Shown in pieces: positions 50,840 through 59,073 of a stretch of 64,000 nucleotides of DNA (its first letter is position 1; the number at the start of each line of letters is the position of its first letter). The notes beneath the pieces were generated by a model. It saw nothing but the letters and a program-made list of their open reading frames with translations, searched no databases and was not told where the DNA came from. The DNA comes from COMBO-56-21 sp963705355. Its GTDB lineage: Archaea; Thermoplasmatota; Thermoplasmata; UBA10834. The stretch is taken from NCBI GenBank assembly GCA_963705355.1, contig OY970070.1, positions 496,001 to 560,000 of the forward strand, written 5' to 3'. The translations under genes and the position numbers were made by a program.

Positions 50840-51238
50840 CTACCCCTCGATGAGTTTTATCAGCGTCGATGTTCTCAGGACGCCGGGGAATGCCCTCAGC
50901 TCGTCCACCTCCCTGTTCAGCTCGTCCAGGGAGTCCGCCCTCAGTCGGACCGCGACGTCGAACTCGCCAGAGCACTCGAACACGTGCTCCGACAGCTGCC
51001 GAGCCTTCTCCTTGACGGCGGTCGTCCGGCCGACGTTCGTGTCTATCAGCACGATCCCCTCGACTCCGATGGGCGATGTCTCGATAGTGAACTTCCTGAT
51101 GACACCTTCTCGGGAGAGCTTCTCGATCCTGGCGCGGACAGCCCTCTCTGTCAGATTGACCTGACGGGCGATCTCTGTGTTCTTCGTCCTCGAATTTCCC
51201 CTCAGGAGATTGAGGATCTTCACGTCGGTGTCGTCCAT
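50840..51238 (-). CDS. Lrp/AsnC-family transcription regulator, 132 aa
   Basis: The N-terminal helix-turn-helix (MDDTDVKILNLLRGNSRTKNTEIARQVNLTERAVRARIEKLSREGVI) is typical of Lrp/AsnC. It is followed by the RAM ligand-binding domain (VEGIVLIDTNVG through SGEFDVAVRLRADSLDELNREVDEL). I start it at the ATG at 51238, where family proteins begin; an in-frame ATG at 51295 would be closer to the TATA-like element at 51339 and is also possible. Targets probably include amino-acid or peptide genes, of which there are many in the window, but this is not shown. Confidence 0.9.
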   Translation of the reverse strand: MDDTDVKILNLLRGNSRTKNTEIARQVNLTERAVRARIEKLSREGVIRKFTIETSPIGVEGIVLIDTNVGRTTAVKEKARQLSEHVFECSGEFDVAVRLRADSLDELNREVDELRAFPGVLRTSTLIKLIEG

Positions 51239-51338
51239 GGGCGGGGTAAGGGCGTTCCTGTTTTCGTACCTTTCGCTCTTCAACGACCTGACCATTGAGC
51301 TTTCCGTTGCCGATAACCGAGTGGATAAGGGACTGCAA

Positions 51339-51348
51339 TCTTTTTTAT
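51339..51348 (-). promoter_or_regulatory. TATA-like box for the Lrp/AsnC gene
   Basis: On the minus strand the sequence reads CATAAAAAAG. Being AT-rich, it could also serve the divergent plus-strand membrane gene. Confidence 0.35.
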
Positions 51349-51411
51349 GAGGAATATCGTAGCGAGTCGCCCGAGAGCAGGATGGCGGACCAAGGCAAGG
51401 AGTGAGTCTCA

Positions 51412-52017
51412 GTGGGAGACGGATCGGAAGCGGCATGGACACCGCGAAGCATCAAGATCACGGCGGCTCTTGTTGCGAGCATAACCGTCCTTCTGAGCCT
51501 AGCTCGCCCGGTTGGCGTTGGGCTCAGCAAGAGCCATCTGACTTTCGTCGAGAGGTTGTTAAGTGTGAGCCCTGAGAACCTGGCAGCACTAAGAGTGAAC
51601 CTTCTGGCTGTGTCAGGAGCATATCTTGGTTTTGTCTCGCTGTTCATTTCTTGGGGAGGTCCACACGATATTCTGTACAGCTACTTGTTCAGCACCTGGG
51701 GAGTTGCGGATGGATCTGGTGTCCACTCGATTGGATGGAGCGTCGCTGCATATCTGTTTGCGTCCGGCTCTCTTCTGTCGTTATATTCGCCTCTTGCGAG
51801 TCTGTGGATGGCTTGTGGCGACATCCAGTTCTTGGGCACCTTCTTCTATTTGCGGAATCGGGTTCCAAACGAAGTAGAGGTCGAAATCGGCCTCCTTATC
51901 GGCATACTCGCAACGGTGATTGTCTTGATTTCTTTGTTCTTCCCGTTGGGGCCTGGCTATGAGGACACGAGACGAACAAAACGGGAGAGGTTACTCTCTT
52001 GGGGAGTTTGCACTTGA
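51412..52017 (+). CDS. Predicted membrane protein, 201 aa
   Basis: The sequence predicts four or five membrane helices (ITAALVASITVLLSLA, VNLLAVSGAYLGFVSLFISW, SIGWSVAAYLFASGSLLSLY, and VEIGLLIGILATVIVLISLFF) with short loops and a basic C-terminal tail. I recognise no family. The start is a GTG with an AAGGAG ribosome binding site about ten bases upstream. Base composition is more AT-rich, with more TTG, TTT and CTT codons than neighbouring genes, which hints at recent acquisition, consistent with the recombinase remnant and tRNA-Ile about 600 bases on. Confidence 0.5.
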   Translation: MGDGSEAAWTPRSIKITAALVASITVLLSLARPVGVGLSKSHLTFVERLLSVSPENLAALRVNLLAVSGAYLGFVSLFISWGGPHDILYSYLFSTWGVADGSGVHSIGWSVAAYLFASGSLLSLYSPLASLWMACGDIQFLGTFFYLRNRVPNEVEVEIGLLIGILATVIVLISLFFPLGPGYEDTRRTKRERLLSWGVCT

Positions 52018-52181
52018 ATTCGGATATCAGGCTTGTCTGGCGTGCCCCTGATGACTGCGATATTCATGGTTCGTCCGTCCTCTCTGGCTCCCAGGCCGAT
52101 TTCTCCCACAGCGAGTCTTCCTGTAGTCTAGGGAAAGAACAATATGGAAGGGAAGCAGATGTTTCTGGGTAGAGGATATCT

Positions 52182-52391
52182 ATGGACGAGCAGAAGGCAC
52201 GATTGCTGTTCATGATGTTGCCGTTTATGGCACTTGTCGTGGCCGGAGCTATCCTAGTTTTCTTTGCTGCAACAGTTTTCGGGGAAGGGGGAAGAGGGAG
52301 GGTTTTTGAGAACTCGCTGGGCGTTCCTGGGATTCTCGCAATACTCATAGGTCTCTTGGCACTCCTGTTACTCAGACTCAGATATCCATAG
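52182..52391 (+). CDS. Small two-helix membrane protein, 69 aa
   Basis: Two hydrophobic helices (LLFMMLPFMALVVAGAILVFFAATVF and VPGILAILIGLLALLLLRLRY) flank a glycine/arginine-rich loop. No motif is recognisable. It follows the other membrane gene after a 164-base gap (52018-52181) in which I see nothing else, in the same AT-richer stretch. Coding status is plausible rather than certain. Confidence 0.45.
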   Translation: MDEQKARLLFMMLPFMALVVAGAILVFFAATVFGEGGRGRVFENSLGVPGILAILIGLLALLLLRLRYP

Positions 52392-52419
52392 AAATCGCAC
52401 GCGATCTTCGCCTCAGAAT

Positions 52420-52650
52420 AGCATCGACCTTGGTATACATGTCGAGACGGGGTTGAAGGCGCTGCGGCATCGGTCGACCGTGACGACAAAGAAATTCTAT
52501 GCACGGATTCGATACGAGGACGTGTTCTCTCAGTTGCGGCAGGCATGGGAAGCCCCTGCCGTCGAAAAAACCAATCCTGCAGATCAGAATCTTCGGGTAT
52601 ATATAGCCAGTAAAAGGCCGGAGTGGGCCCAACCGGATTCGGACCGGTGA
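52420..52650 (+). pseudogene. Tyrosine-recombinase (integrase) C-terminal remnant beside tRNA-Ile
   Basis: The translated frame reads SIDLGIHVETGLKALRHRST then VTTKKFYARI, which matches the end of phage-type integrases: the R-H-R motif (LxHRSxxTT) and the catalytic Tyr in FYARI. There is no room for, and no trace of, the N-terminal arm-binding and core domains, and no proper start codon, so the gene is a fragment. Its frame runs into the 3' part of the tRNA-Ile gene before ending, the arrangement expected when an integrated element used that tRNA as its attachment site. An alternative is chance similarity over ~35 residues. Confidence 0.5.
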
Positions 52651-52698
52651 CCTCCCGGTTATCAGCCGGGTGCTCCAACCAAGCTAAGCTATGGGCCC
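52624..52698 (-). tRNA. tRNA-Ile(GAT)
   Basis: On the minus strand, acceptor GGGCCCA pairs with TGGGCCC, followed by discriminator A. The anticodon stem CCCGG/CCGGG encloses loop CTGATAA with anticodon GAT. The T arm ACCGG/CCGGT has loop TCCGAAT. There is no intron and no encoded CCA. It is 75 nt long and lies next to an integrase remnant. Confidence 0.95.
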
Positions 52699-52729
52699 GT
52701 GATGGCTCTTGCGCAATACCGTGATGTGG

Positions 52730-52739
52730 ATTAAATACT
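52730..52739 (-). promoter_or_regulatory. TATA-like box for tRNA-Ile
   Basis: AGTATTTAAT on the minus strand lies about 32-41 bases before the tRNA 5' end. Confidence 0.45.
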
Positions 52740-52763
52740 TTCCTTGATGGCTCCGGCCGCGCT

Positions 52764-53834
52764 CTACTCCATGAGCGACAGCTTCACGTATGAGCTGGTG
52801 CACGGTTTGCCCTTGAGCACATGGGCTTCCAGATTCGTCACATCGAAGATCACGGAGAAGATGGTCTCCGAGACATCCAGGGGATTCTTCCCCCGCTCCG
52901 CATGACGGCAGATGGAGCCCGGCTTGTTGACGTGATCTTTGAGGATTGACTTCAGCGAATCCACAGTGACCTCTCCCAGCTGGTCCTCAATCAGTCTCAG
53001 CGCCCGGTTGTATCTGAACACCGAGCACGCAATCGAGGAGGGGTCCGATTCGAACTTCTCCATCTTCGGGGATGTGTAGTGGTTCGTGTGCACGAGGTAT
53101 CCGTCGATGGCATACAGCCAAGCGCAGTCGGTGGCGGATCCCTCGAGCGAGTAGATCTCCCCGTGCTTGTCCGAGATGATGTTGTTGTAACTCGATGCGC
53201 GTTCATGGGGCATCGCGGACTCGAGCGCCTCCCCGATCCGCCTGGCCTCGAGGACTCTTCTGACGGGGAAGACCTTTGGGATTCCAATCCGCACGTCGTT
53301 CGGGTCGAGCGCATTTCCTGTCAGACCTATGCCTGCGCTGTTCATGCCGCACGAGGGCAGAAGCCCGGCGTAGGAGGTGGCGAAGAACTCGGGCTTCCCG
53401 TTCGGTTTTCCGTGAAGCAGCACGACGGTGTCGAGGCAGTCGTTCGACCAATCCTCGTTGTGAGCGGCAAGGACCCTTCCGTCGGAGGTCACGTCGCCGT
53501 TGACCGCGACATCCGTGCAACCCTTGAAACCACGGGGCGAGAGCAATTCGTGGCAGCACATCGCGAAGGCGTCCTCGAACGGCAACTTCGAGCCTTCGGA
53601 GTAGCCTCTGATCTCATCCAAGAAGTCGGGATAGAAGTCCTCGGCATAGTTCAGGTAGAGCTCCGATCTCTCGACTGCCTTCTGCCATGTGTAGCCGGTG
53701 CTGTATAGAACGGAGGCGGAGATCGCCCTTCTGTAGGCGGCCGCTTTCGCCGAGCAGATCTTGCCAATCTTCCTGCCCATCTCGAAGGGCTTGCCCGAAG
53801 CCTCGACTAGAGGCAACCTGCTCTTCCCGCTCAT
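52764..53834 (-). CDS. C45-family acyltransferase/amidohydrolase (AAT-like Ntn hydrolase), 356 aa
   Basis: The family includes penicillin acyl-CoA:6-APA acyltransferase and many uncharacterised amidases, which mature by autocleavage before a conserved Cys. The expected nucleophile is Cys106 in GFKGCTDVAVNG, followed by GRVLAAHNEDW, a strong family signature (HNEDW), and NSAGIGLTGNAL. The N-terminal PLVEASGKPFEMGRKIG matches the family start. The length is typical. The substrate is probably an N-acyl amino acid or small amide, but cannot be specified. It stands alone downstream of the tandem KaiC-like genes. Confidence 0.88.
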   Translation of the reverse strand: MSGKSRLPLVEASGKPFEMGRKIGKICSAKAAAYRRAISASVLYSTGYTWQKAVERSELYLNYAEDFYPDFLDEIRGYSEGSKLPFEDAFAMCCHELLSPRGFKGCTDVAVNGDVTSDGRVLAAHNEDWSNDCLDTVVLLHGKPNGKPEFFATSYAGLLPSCGMNSAGIGLTGNALDPNDVRIGIPKVFPVRRVLEARRIGEALESAMPHERASSYNNIISDKHGEIYSLEGSATDCAWLYAIDGYLVHTNHYTSPKMEKFESDPSSIACSVFRYNRALRLIEDQLGEVTVDSLKSILKDHVNKPGSICRHAERGKNPLDVSETIFSVIFDVTNLEAHVLKGKPCTSSYVKLSLME

Positions 53835-53898
53835 GGTTTTCGAAGGCCCAGAAAGGTATACTACTGTAAAATAGTGTGCAGTATAGGCTCGGCTCGGG

Positions 53899-54732
53899 CT
53901 ATCTACCGTACTGCGTGAAGGCCTGGAGCATCTTCAGTGAGATCTTGGGGATCTTCTTCTTGGGTTCAACCGTGATTCCCGCCTCGGTGATCGTCATCGG
54001 CCGAGGCATGGTGTCGTGCGGGGAGCCTCTGAACTTCTCGATCGTTATGCACCTGTCGATCTTGTTCGCCACCATGCGTTTGTGGAGCCGGATCTCTCCC
54101 CTGCAGACAAATATCTCAGGCTCGAGCTCGGTCGGATCCGGGAGGTCTGTGATGATCAGGCTCGTCACACACGATTCCGAGAGGAACCTGAGCAGCGACA
54201 CGATGCTCGAGTTCATGTCCCCCATCATCTCGGACAGCTTCTTCAAAGAGGTGAGCGAGTCGATCACGACTCTGCAGTACTTGACCTCGTAGAGCTCCTG
54301 CTTCAGCATGAGCTGGAGCGACGGAACGGATATCCCCGGGGCTGCCTGCTTCATGGCTTCGTTTTTCGCGCTCGGGCCGGCATCCCGTAGAGAGCCGACC
54401 GTTCTCTGGGCCGCGACCTCGACCATGGAAACGCGCTTGCTGAAGGCCTTCGCCGCGGGGTGGACATCGAGGATTCTGATCTTGCCGACGTCCCAGCCGA
54501 GGGCTCGGACGTTCTCTCTTATCTCAGCCGGCGGCTCGTCGATTGCCACCAGGAGCGCGCGCTCCCCCTGCTTCACACCCTGGTGCAGGAACTGGACAGC
54601 AAGGATGGTCTTTCCGCTGCCTGTCGTGCCCGACACGACATACGGCCTTCCGGGTATCAGCCCTCCCCCGAGCATCTCGTCGAGTCCAGGCACGCCTGTG
54701 CTCACCCTGTCAGAGCCGAGCTGGTCAGTCAT
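53899..54732 (-). CDS. KaiC-like RecA-superfamily ATPase, 277 aa
   Basis: This is a single-domain KaiC-like protein: VSTGVPGLDEMLGGGLIPGRPYVVSGTTGSGKTILAVQFL with Walker A GTTGSGKT near residue 37, LLVAIDEPPAEI, and a Walker B strand in CRVVIDSLTSLKKL. The C-terminal RGEIRLHKRM...KFRGSPHD block (R-G-x-x-L) is typical of archaeal KaiC paralogues. The gene starts inside the last codon of the upstream paralogue (ATGA), so it is a tandem duplicate. In archaea such proteins act in signalling or regulate motility and stress responses; the role here is unknown. Confidence 0.9.
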   Translation of the reverse strand: MTDQLGSDRVSTGVPGLDEMLGGGLIPGRPYVVSGTTGSGKTILAVQFLHQGVKQGERALLVAIDEPPAEIRENVRALGWDVGKIRILDVHPAAKAFSKRVSMVEVAAQRTVGSLRDAGPSAKNEAMKQAAPGISVPSLQLMLKQELYEVKYCRVVIDSLTSLKKLSEMMGDMNSSIVSLLRFLSESCVTSLIITDLPDPTELEPEIFVCRGEIRLHKRMVANKIDRCITIEKFRGSPHDTMPRPMTITEAGITVEPKKKIPKISLKMLQAFTQYGR

Positions 54733-55679
54733 GTTCCGGTGCCCCCTTCGCGAGGCGGGTCAGGAGTCGCAGGAGTCGGGTTCGCGGAAGACTCGGCCGC
54801 GTGAGGAAGCGGCCTTCCCGAAGGCTGAGTGATCTCCTTCGGAAGCGTAGGCTTCGCGGCGGTCGATTGCGGGGCTGAATCTTGCTCCTTTTCCTCCGAC
54901 CCCTTGTCTTCTGTTTCTGTCGAGTCTGTCTTGATCATCAGGCCTTCGGAAGTGATCTTCATAGTTCTCAGTCGCGGGTCGTGGGATGACCCTCTGTACT
55001 TCTCCACGGTCACCCCTCGCATCAGACCGCGGCCGTTTATCCATTTGTGTAGCCTTATCTCTCCTCTTGCCACCTGCGCCTCAACGTCCGGCTTCGAGAT
55101 CTCCGGCAGCTGCACCGTCAGAAGGCTCGTGACCCCGAGGTCCGAAAGGAGCCTGAAAAACGAGATCATCGTTGTATTTTCCTCGCTCGTCCTGATGTAG
55201 AAGTATCTCAGGGATGTCAGGGAATCGACCACGACCCTCGAGTACTTCCTCAATCTCATCTCCTGCTTCAGGAGCTCCTGGATCGTGTTCACGGTCATGT
55301 CCATGGGGGTTCTGTCAGAGGTCTGCCTGATGTCGCTCCCGACTTCATTGAAGTGCACAACCTTGCGCTCGGTCGAGACGTCCCTGACCGGCGTCTTGTC
55401 GTAGCTCATGATGTCAGGCGTGGCATCGAACACTTGGATCCGACCCAGGTCCCACGCGAACGACCGCATGTTCTGCTTCACCTCGTTCGGCGGTTCGTCG
55501 ATGGAGATGTATATAACCCGCTCCCCCTCCCTCGCGCCCTCCAGCAGGAACTGCATGGCGAGGGTCGTCTTGCCCGTCCCTGAAGTGCCGGATACGACAT
55601 ACGCCCTACCTGGTATGAGGCCGCCCTCCAGCATGTCGTCAAGCCCGGATACGCCCGTCTTGACCTTTTCCTTGATCAT
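54729..55679 (-). CDS. KaiC-like RecA-superfamily ATPase with disordered tail, 316 aa
   Basis: The protein is paralogous to its downstream neighbour: GVSGLDDMLEGGLIPGRAYVVSGTSGTGKTTLAMQFL with Walker A GTSGTGKTT near residue 33, YISIDEPPNEV, SRVVVDSLTSLRYF, and RGEIRLHKWINGRGLMRGVTVEKYRGSSHD. Its last ~65 residues are Ser/Thr/Pro/Glu-rich and probably disordered (SEEKEQDSAPQSTAA), which the partner lacks. Conserved acidic residues after each Walker A suggest both retain ATPase activity. A shared divergent promoter region lies upstream. Confidence 0.9.
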   Translation of the reverse strand: MIKEKVKTGVSGLDDMLEGGLIPGRAYVVSGTSGTGKTTLAMQFLLEGAREGERVIYISIDEPPNEVKQNMRSFAWDLGRIQVFDATPDIMSYDKTPVRDVSTERKVVHFNEVGSDIRQTSDRTPMDMTVNTIQELLKQEMRLRKYSRVVVDSLTSLRYFYIRTSEENTTMISFFRLLSDLGVTSLLTVQLPEISKPDVEAQVARGEIRLHKWINGRGLMRGVTVEKYRGSSHDPRLRTMKITSEGLMIKTDSTETEDKGSEEKEQDSAPQSTAAKPTLPKEITQPSGRPLPHAAESSANPTPATPDPPREGGTGT

Positions 55680-55743
55680 CTTATGCCGCCTTCTATTGAG
55701 GACAGAACTGGCCCATTGTCAGCGTCTTGATTTAGGTTGGGTA

Positions 55744-55753
55744 GCCTTATATT
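55744..55753. promoter_or_regulatory. TATA-like element in the KaiC-MFS divergent region
   Basis: CTTATATTTT reads as AAAATATAAG on the minus strand. It could serve either the minus-strand KaiC-like pair (65-75 bases away) or the plus-strand MFS gene (about 105 bases away). The 176-base gap otherwise holds no gene. Confidence 0.4.
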
Positions 55754-55855
55754 TTTCCTTACGGTAACGCCCCGTGGTAATAGTGACCACCTGAAAGCCA
55801 CAAGTGGCCGCTTCGAAGTACATGAATGACCGTTGATGTTTGTTCGGGTCGAAAC

Positions 55856-57175
55856 ATGGAAGACCGGAAGAAGCATGACAAGGCCCCATCGAAGGTCCGA
55901 GAATCGCTGGCCATCTCGAGGGATTTCTCGATTCTCCTGCTTTCCCTGGCAGTAGTCTCCCTCGGCTTCGGCATACTGTCCCCGATCATGCCGAAATACG
56001 CGGAGAAGAACCTGTCGATGGACGCGGCCCAACTGGGGGTGACGTACTCCCTGTTCGCCCTGTCGTTCGCATTGGGAATGATCCCGGCGGGCTATCTGGC
56101 TGACCGCATCGGGCGAAAGCCCTTGATCGTCGCGGGCACGCTCGGATTCTCTCTCACCACCTACGCGCTCGTCCTCATTTCGAATTCATGGCAGTTCACC
56201 GTTCTGAGGGTGTTGGAGGGACTGGCGGCTGCGTTGGTTACCCCTGCGGCATTCGCCCTTACCGTCGATCTCGTGCCTGAGAGCAAGAGAGGGGTCGCGA
56301 TGGGCGCGGAGGGCACGGCCCAGCTGTTGGGCGGTTTGGGGGGTCCTGGCCTCGGAGGCCTGTTGGCAGGTCAGGTGGGTTTCTACTATCCGTTCTATGT
56401 GGCGGCAGGTCTCGCAGTGGGGTGCGCCATGCTCATGTTCTTGATCAGGGAACCGAAAGCACATCTCCAGAACGAGAAGCCCTCCGTCCTTGCCATGTTC
56501 TCTGCCTGGAAGAGGAACTTCCAGCATAACAGGTCCTTGGCGGCCGTCACGACTCGCGGATTCGTGATGGGCATCGTCCAGGGATTGTGGAACCTCGGAC
56601 TCATTCTCTTCTGGTACGACCGAATCGGGATGACGACGACGGAGGTCGGGATCGCGATCTCCATCGGAGCTCTTGTGATGCTTCTGGGAACCCTCCCCTT
56701 CGGCGCCATGTCAGACAAGCACGGCCGCAGGCCGTTCATGCTGTTGGGCGGGACCCTGATGGTCGGAGGCCTCTTGCTGAATGTCGTGGCCACCGATGTC
56801 TGGCAGGTCTTCGTCCTTGTGGCGGTTTCGGACTTCGGGGCTGCGATGTCGAACCCGTCGGTCGGGGCGATGCTGGCAGATGTGATGCTCCCCGCAGAAA
56901 GGGGGAGGGTCATGGGCGCATACCAGATGATACAAGGAATGGGCAACATCGTGGGCTTCTTCGTTCTCGGCTACATCTACCAGGTCGTGAGCCCGGAGGC
57001 GCCGATAGTTCTGTGCTCAATCGCGCTCGCGGTGGCCACACTGATCATCGCGGCGTTCGTGAGCGAGACGCGGAGGGTCGCCACCGGTCCGGTTCCGACG
57101 ACCGAGGAGGCACACGGGACGACCGCCGAGGCTGTCCATGGGGGAGGGGGCGCGAAGGACATATCGAAGAAGTGA
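55856..57175 (+). CDS. MFS transporter (drug/metabolite efflux type), 439 aa
   Basis: There are 12 predicted helices. Motif A is GYLADRIGRKPLIVAG after helix 2, with a second-half equivalent GAMSDKHGRRPFMLLGG. Motif C-like glycine/proline-rich sequence (LGGLGGPGLGGLLAGQ) in helix 5 suggests an antiporter of the DHA type. The cytoplasmic C-terminal tail is Gly/Thr-rich. I start it at the ATG at 55856 (MEDRKKHDK) with an in-frame ATG at 55826 as the alternative. It precedes pheT but is not obviously cotranscribed, because pheT has its own TATA. Confidence 0.88.
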   Translation: MEDRKKHDKAPSKVRESLAISRDFSILLLSLAVVSLGFGILSPIMPKYAEKNLSMDAAQLGVTYSLFALSFALGMIPAGYLADRIGRKPLIVAGTLGFSLTTYALVLISNSWQFTVLRVLEGLAAALVTPAAFALTVDLVPESKRGVAMGAEGTAQLLGGLGGPGLGGLLAGQVGFYYPFYVAAGLAVGCAMLMFLIREPKAHLQNEKPSVLAMFSAWKRNFQHNRSLAAVTTRGFVMGIVQGLWNLGLILFWYDRIGMTTTEVGIAISIGALVMLLGTLPFGAMSDKHGRRPFMLLGGTLMVGGLLLNVVATDVWQVFVLVAVSDFGAAMSNPSVGAMLADVMLPAERGRVMGAYQMIQGMGNIVGFFVLGYIYQVVSPEAPIVLCSIALAVATLIIAAFVSETRRVATGPVPTTEEAHGTTAEAVHGGGGAKDISKK

Positions 57176-57199
57176 CCGACGGCGAGCATCTGACAACTT

Positions 57200-57209
57200 T
57201 ATTATATGC
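57200..57209 (+). promoter_or_regulatory. TATA box for pheT
   Basis: TATTATATGC (after CAACTT) lies about 37 bases before the ATG at 57242. Confidence 0.5.
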
Positions 57210-57241
57210 GCAACCTTTTCCTTTGGCGGGGCCTCGGAAAG

Positions 57242-58906
57242 ATGCCAGTCATCAACTTCAGTTACTCGGATCTTTGCGACCTCGTGGGCAGAGAGGTCCC
57301 CAGGGACACCATCAGGGAGCGCCTTCCGCTGATCGGCGCCGATCTGAAGGTGATGGACGAGTCGTCCGATGAGCTTTCGTTCGAGTTCTTCCCCGACAGG
57401 CCTGACATGTATTCGGTGGAGGGCATCGCGAGGGCCTTTCGCGCATTCCTCGGCTACGAGCCTGGCCTGAGATCCTATGCGGTCAGCGAGTCCTCCGTCG
57501 ACCTCTTGGTCGACCCCTCGGTGAAGGAGGTCAGACCGTATATCTGGTCTGCTCTCGTCGAGGGGAACGAAATCACGGACCCTCTCATACGATCGATGAT
57601 GGACCTGCAGGAGAAACTGCACCTCACCCTGGGCAGGAACCGCAGGAAGGTCGCGATCGGCATCCACGATTTCGGGACGGTCGAGCCGCCGTTCACGTAC
57701 AAGGCTGTGCTTCCGGACGAGCTTTCCTTCGTGCCTCTCCAGGGCGACAGGAGGATGACTCCTTCTGAAATACTGAAAGAGCACGAAAAGGGGAAGGCGT
57801 ACGCCTTCGTGCTCGAGGGCAAACGCCGATACCCGATGATCGTGGACAAACAAGGCGAGGTGCTCTCGTTTCCACCGATAATTAACGGCGTCACAACCGC
57901 GATAACCGAGAACACAAGAGACATCTTCGTCGATTGCACAGGCACGGACCTGAACGCCGTCACGTCTGCCGTGAACATTCTCACGACCGCGCTGGCGGAG
58001 CGAGGGGGAAAGATAAAGACCGTCAGGATAACTCAGGACGGCCGAACAGTGCTGGCGCCCGATCTGAAACCTTGTCTGATGAGCCTCGATCCGGCCTATG
58101 TCAACAGCTGGAACGGGACGGCTTTGGACGCCAAAGCGATGGCTGGCTGCCTCATGCGGATGGGGCACGGTGCCGCGGCCGGCAAGAACGGGATCGATGT
58201 GCTGGTTGCAAGATACAGAGGAGATGTGCTTCATCCTGTGGACCTCGCGGAGGACGTGGCCATCGGATATGGTTTCGAGAAGTTCGGCAACACCCTGCCC
58301 AAGATGGCGACGTTCGGGATTGAGAATCCGTTGATATCGTTCGGCAACGCGGTGAAAGGAATCATGATTGGACTGGGATACTTCGAGGTCGTCACACTGT
58401 CGCTCTCGAACCCGAGGGACCAGTACTCCTCGATGAATCTCCCAGAAGAGAAGACCGCGATCTGGGTCAAGAACCCCGTTAGCGAGGAGCACGTGCTCGT
58501 TCGCACATCCCTGCTCCCGAGCCTCATGACGGTGCTGAGAAAGAACAAGCACAGAGAGCTTCCTCAGCGCATCTTCGAGGTCGGAGAAGTCGTCAAGCAC
58601 GGCAGGAACCGAACACTTCTCGCGGGAGTGGCCATCCATTCAAAGGCCAGCTTCACAGAGGCGAAATCCCTTGTCCAAGCCATCCTGTCGGGCGCTGGCT
58701 TCGCGTCTGAGGTGTCGTCAGAGGAACATCCCAGTTTCGTCAGAGGAAGATGTGCTGGAATCTCAGTCGGCGCCGACGAAATCGGCGTTCTCGGCGAGGT
58801 TTCGCCATCGACGATAGAAGCCTTCGAGCTCAAGTATCCGATGATCGCTTTTGAGCTGGATCTTGAGCGGTTGTTCCAGCTGAAGGGCGAGAGCAAGCGT
58901 TCATGA
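57242..58906 (+). CDS. pheT: Phenylalanyl-tRNA synthetase beta subunit, 554 aa
   Basis: This is the archaeal/eukaryotic-type PheRS beta subunit. It begins MPVINFSYSDLCDLVGREVP and shows B3/B4 editing-domain elements (FFPDRPDMYSVEGIARAFRAF, NRRKVAIGIHDF, PLQGDRRMTPSEIL), the B5 domain (FPPIINGVTTAITENTRDIFVDCTG), the class II-like catalytic-fold region (YFEVVTLSLSNPRDQYSSMN, EEHVLVRTSLLPSLM) and the terminal GEVSPSTIEAFELKYPMIAFELDLERLF. The length of 554 fits archaeal PheT. The alpha subunit is not in this window. The start at 57242 is preferred over the frame beginning at 57206 because it matches homologues and the TATA spacing. Confidence 0.95.
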   Translation: MPVINFSYSDLCDLVGREVPRDTIRERLPLIGADLKVMDESSDELSFEFFPDRPDMYSVEGIARAFRAFLGYEPGLRSYAVSESSVDLLVDPSVKEVRPYIWSALVEGNEITDPLIRSMMDLQEKLHLTLGRNRRKVAIGIHDFGTVEPPFTYKAVLPDELSFVPLQGDRRMTPSEILKEHEKGKAYAFVLEGKRRYPMIVDKQGEVLSFPPIINGVTTAITENTRDIFVDCTGTDLNAVTSAVNILTTALAERGGKIKTVRITQDGRTVLAPDLKPCLMSLDPAYVNSWNGTALDAKAMAGCLMRMGHGAAAGKNGIDVLVARYRGDVLHPVDLAEDVAIGYGFEKFGNTLPKMATFGIENPLISFGNAVKGIMIGLGYFEVVTLSLSNPRDQYSSMNLPEEKTAIWVKNPVSEEHVLVRTSLLPSLMTVLRKNKHRELPQRIFEVGEVVKHGRNRTLLAGVAIHSKASFTEAKSLVQAILSGAGFASEVSSEEHPSFVRGRCAGISVGADEIGVLGEVSPSTIEAFELKYPMIAFELDLERLFQLKGESKRS

Positions 58907-58935
58907 GGATATGGCGCGATTCACCGCTCCGAAAT

Positions 58936-58943
58936 GATGATAT
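58936..58943 (+). promoter_or_regulatory. TATA-like box for tRNA-Ser
   Basis: GATGATAT (running into CAGC) lies 29-36 bases upstream of the tRNA-Ser gene. Confidence 0.35.
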
Positions 58944-58971
58944 CAGCGCAGATGTTGGTGTCATCCAAAGT

Positions 58972-59058
58972 GCTGAGGTAGCTAAGCCCGGTTTACGGCG
59001 CCAGCCTTGAGAGTTGGTGGTACTACGTACCTCGGGAGTTCAAATCTCCCCCTCAGCG
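58972..59058 (+). tRNA. tRNA-Ser(TGA)
   Basis: Acceptor GCTGAGG pairs with CCTCAGC, with discriminator G typical of Ser. The anticodon stem CCAGC/GTTGG (one G-T pair) encloses CTTGAGA, anticodon TGA. A long variable arm GGTAC/GTACC marks a class II tRNA, and the T arm GGGAG/CTCCC has loop TTCAAAT. It is 87 nt long, with no intron and no encoded CCA. It lies just after pheT. Confidence 0.95.
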
Positions 59059-59073
59059 CATTCATCTGGATCC

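Noticed and set aside
50840..51442. 200-residue Lrp protein starting at 51442
   Set aside because: The first ~68 residues are not Lrp-like and lie upstream of the TATA-like element; family alignment places the start at 51238 (or possibly 51295).
52064..52678. 204-codon minus-strand frame
   Set aside because: It crosses part of the tRNA-Ile gene and the antisense of the small membrane gene and recombinase remnant; composition is unlike a protein and no motif is visible.
57017..58639. 540-codon open frame antisense to pheT
   Set aside because: It lies entirely opposite the well-supported pheT and MFS genes; its translation is rich in Arg/His with no recognisable domain, as expected for the mirror frame of a GC-rich gene.
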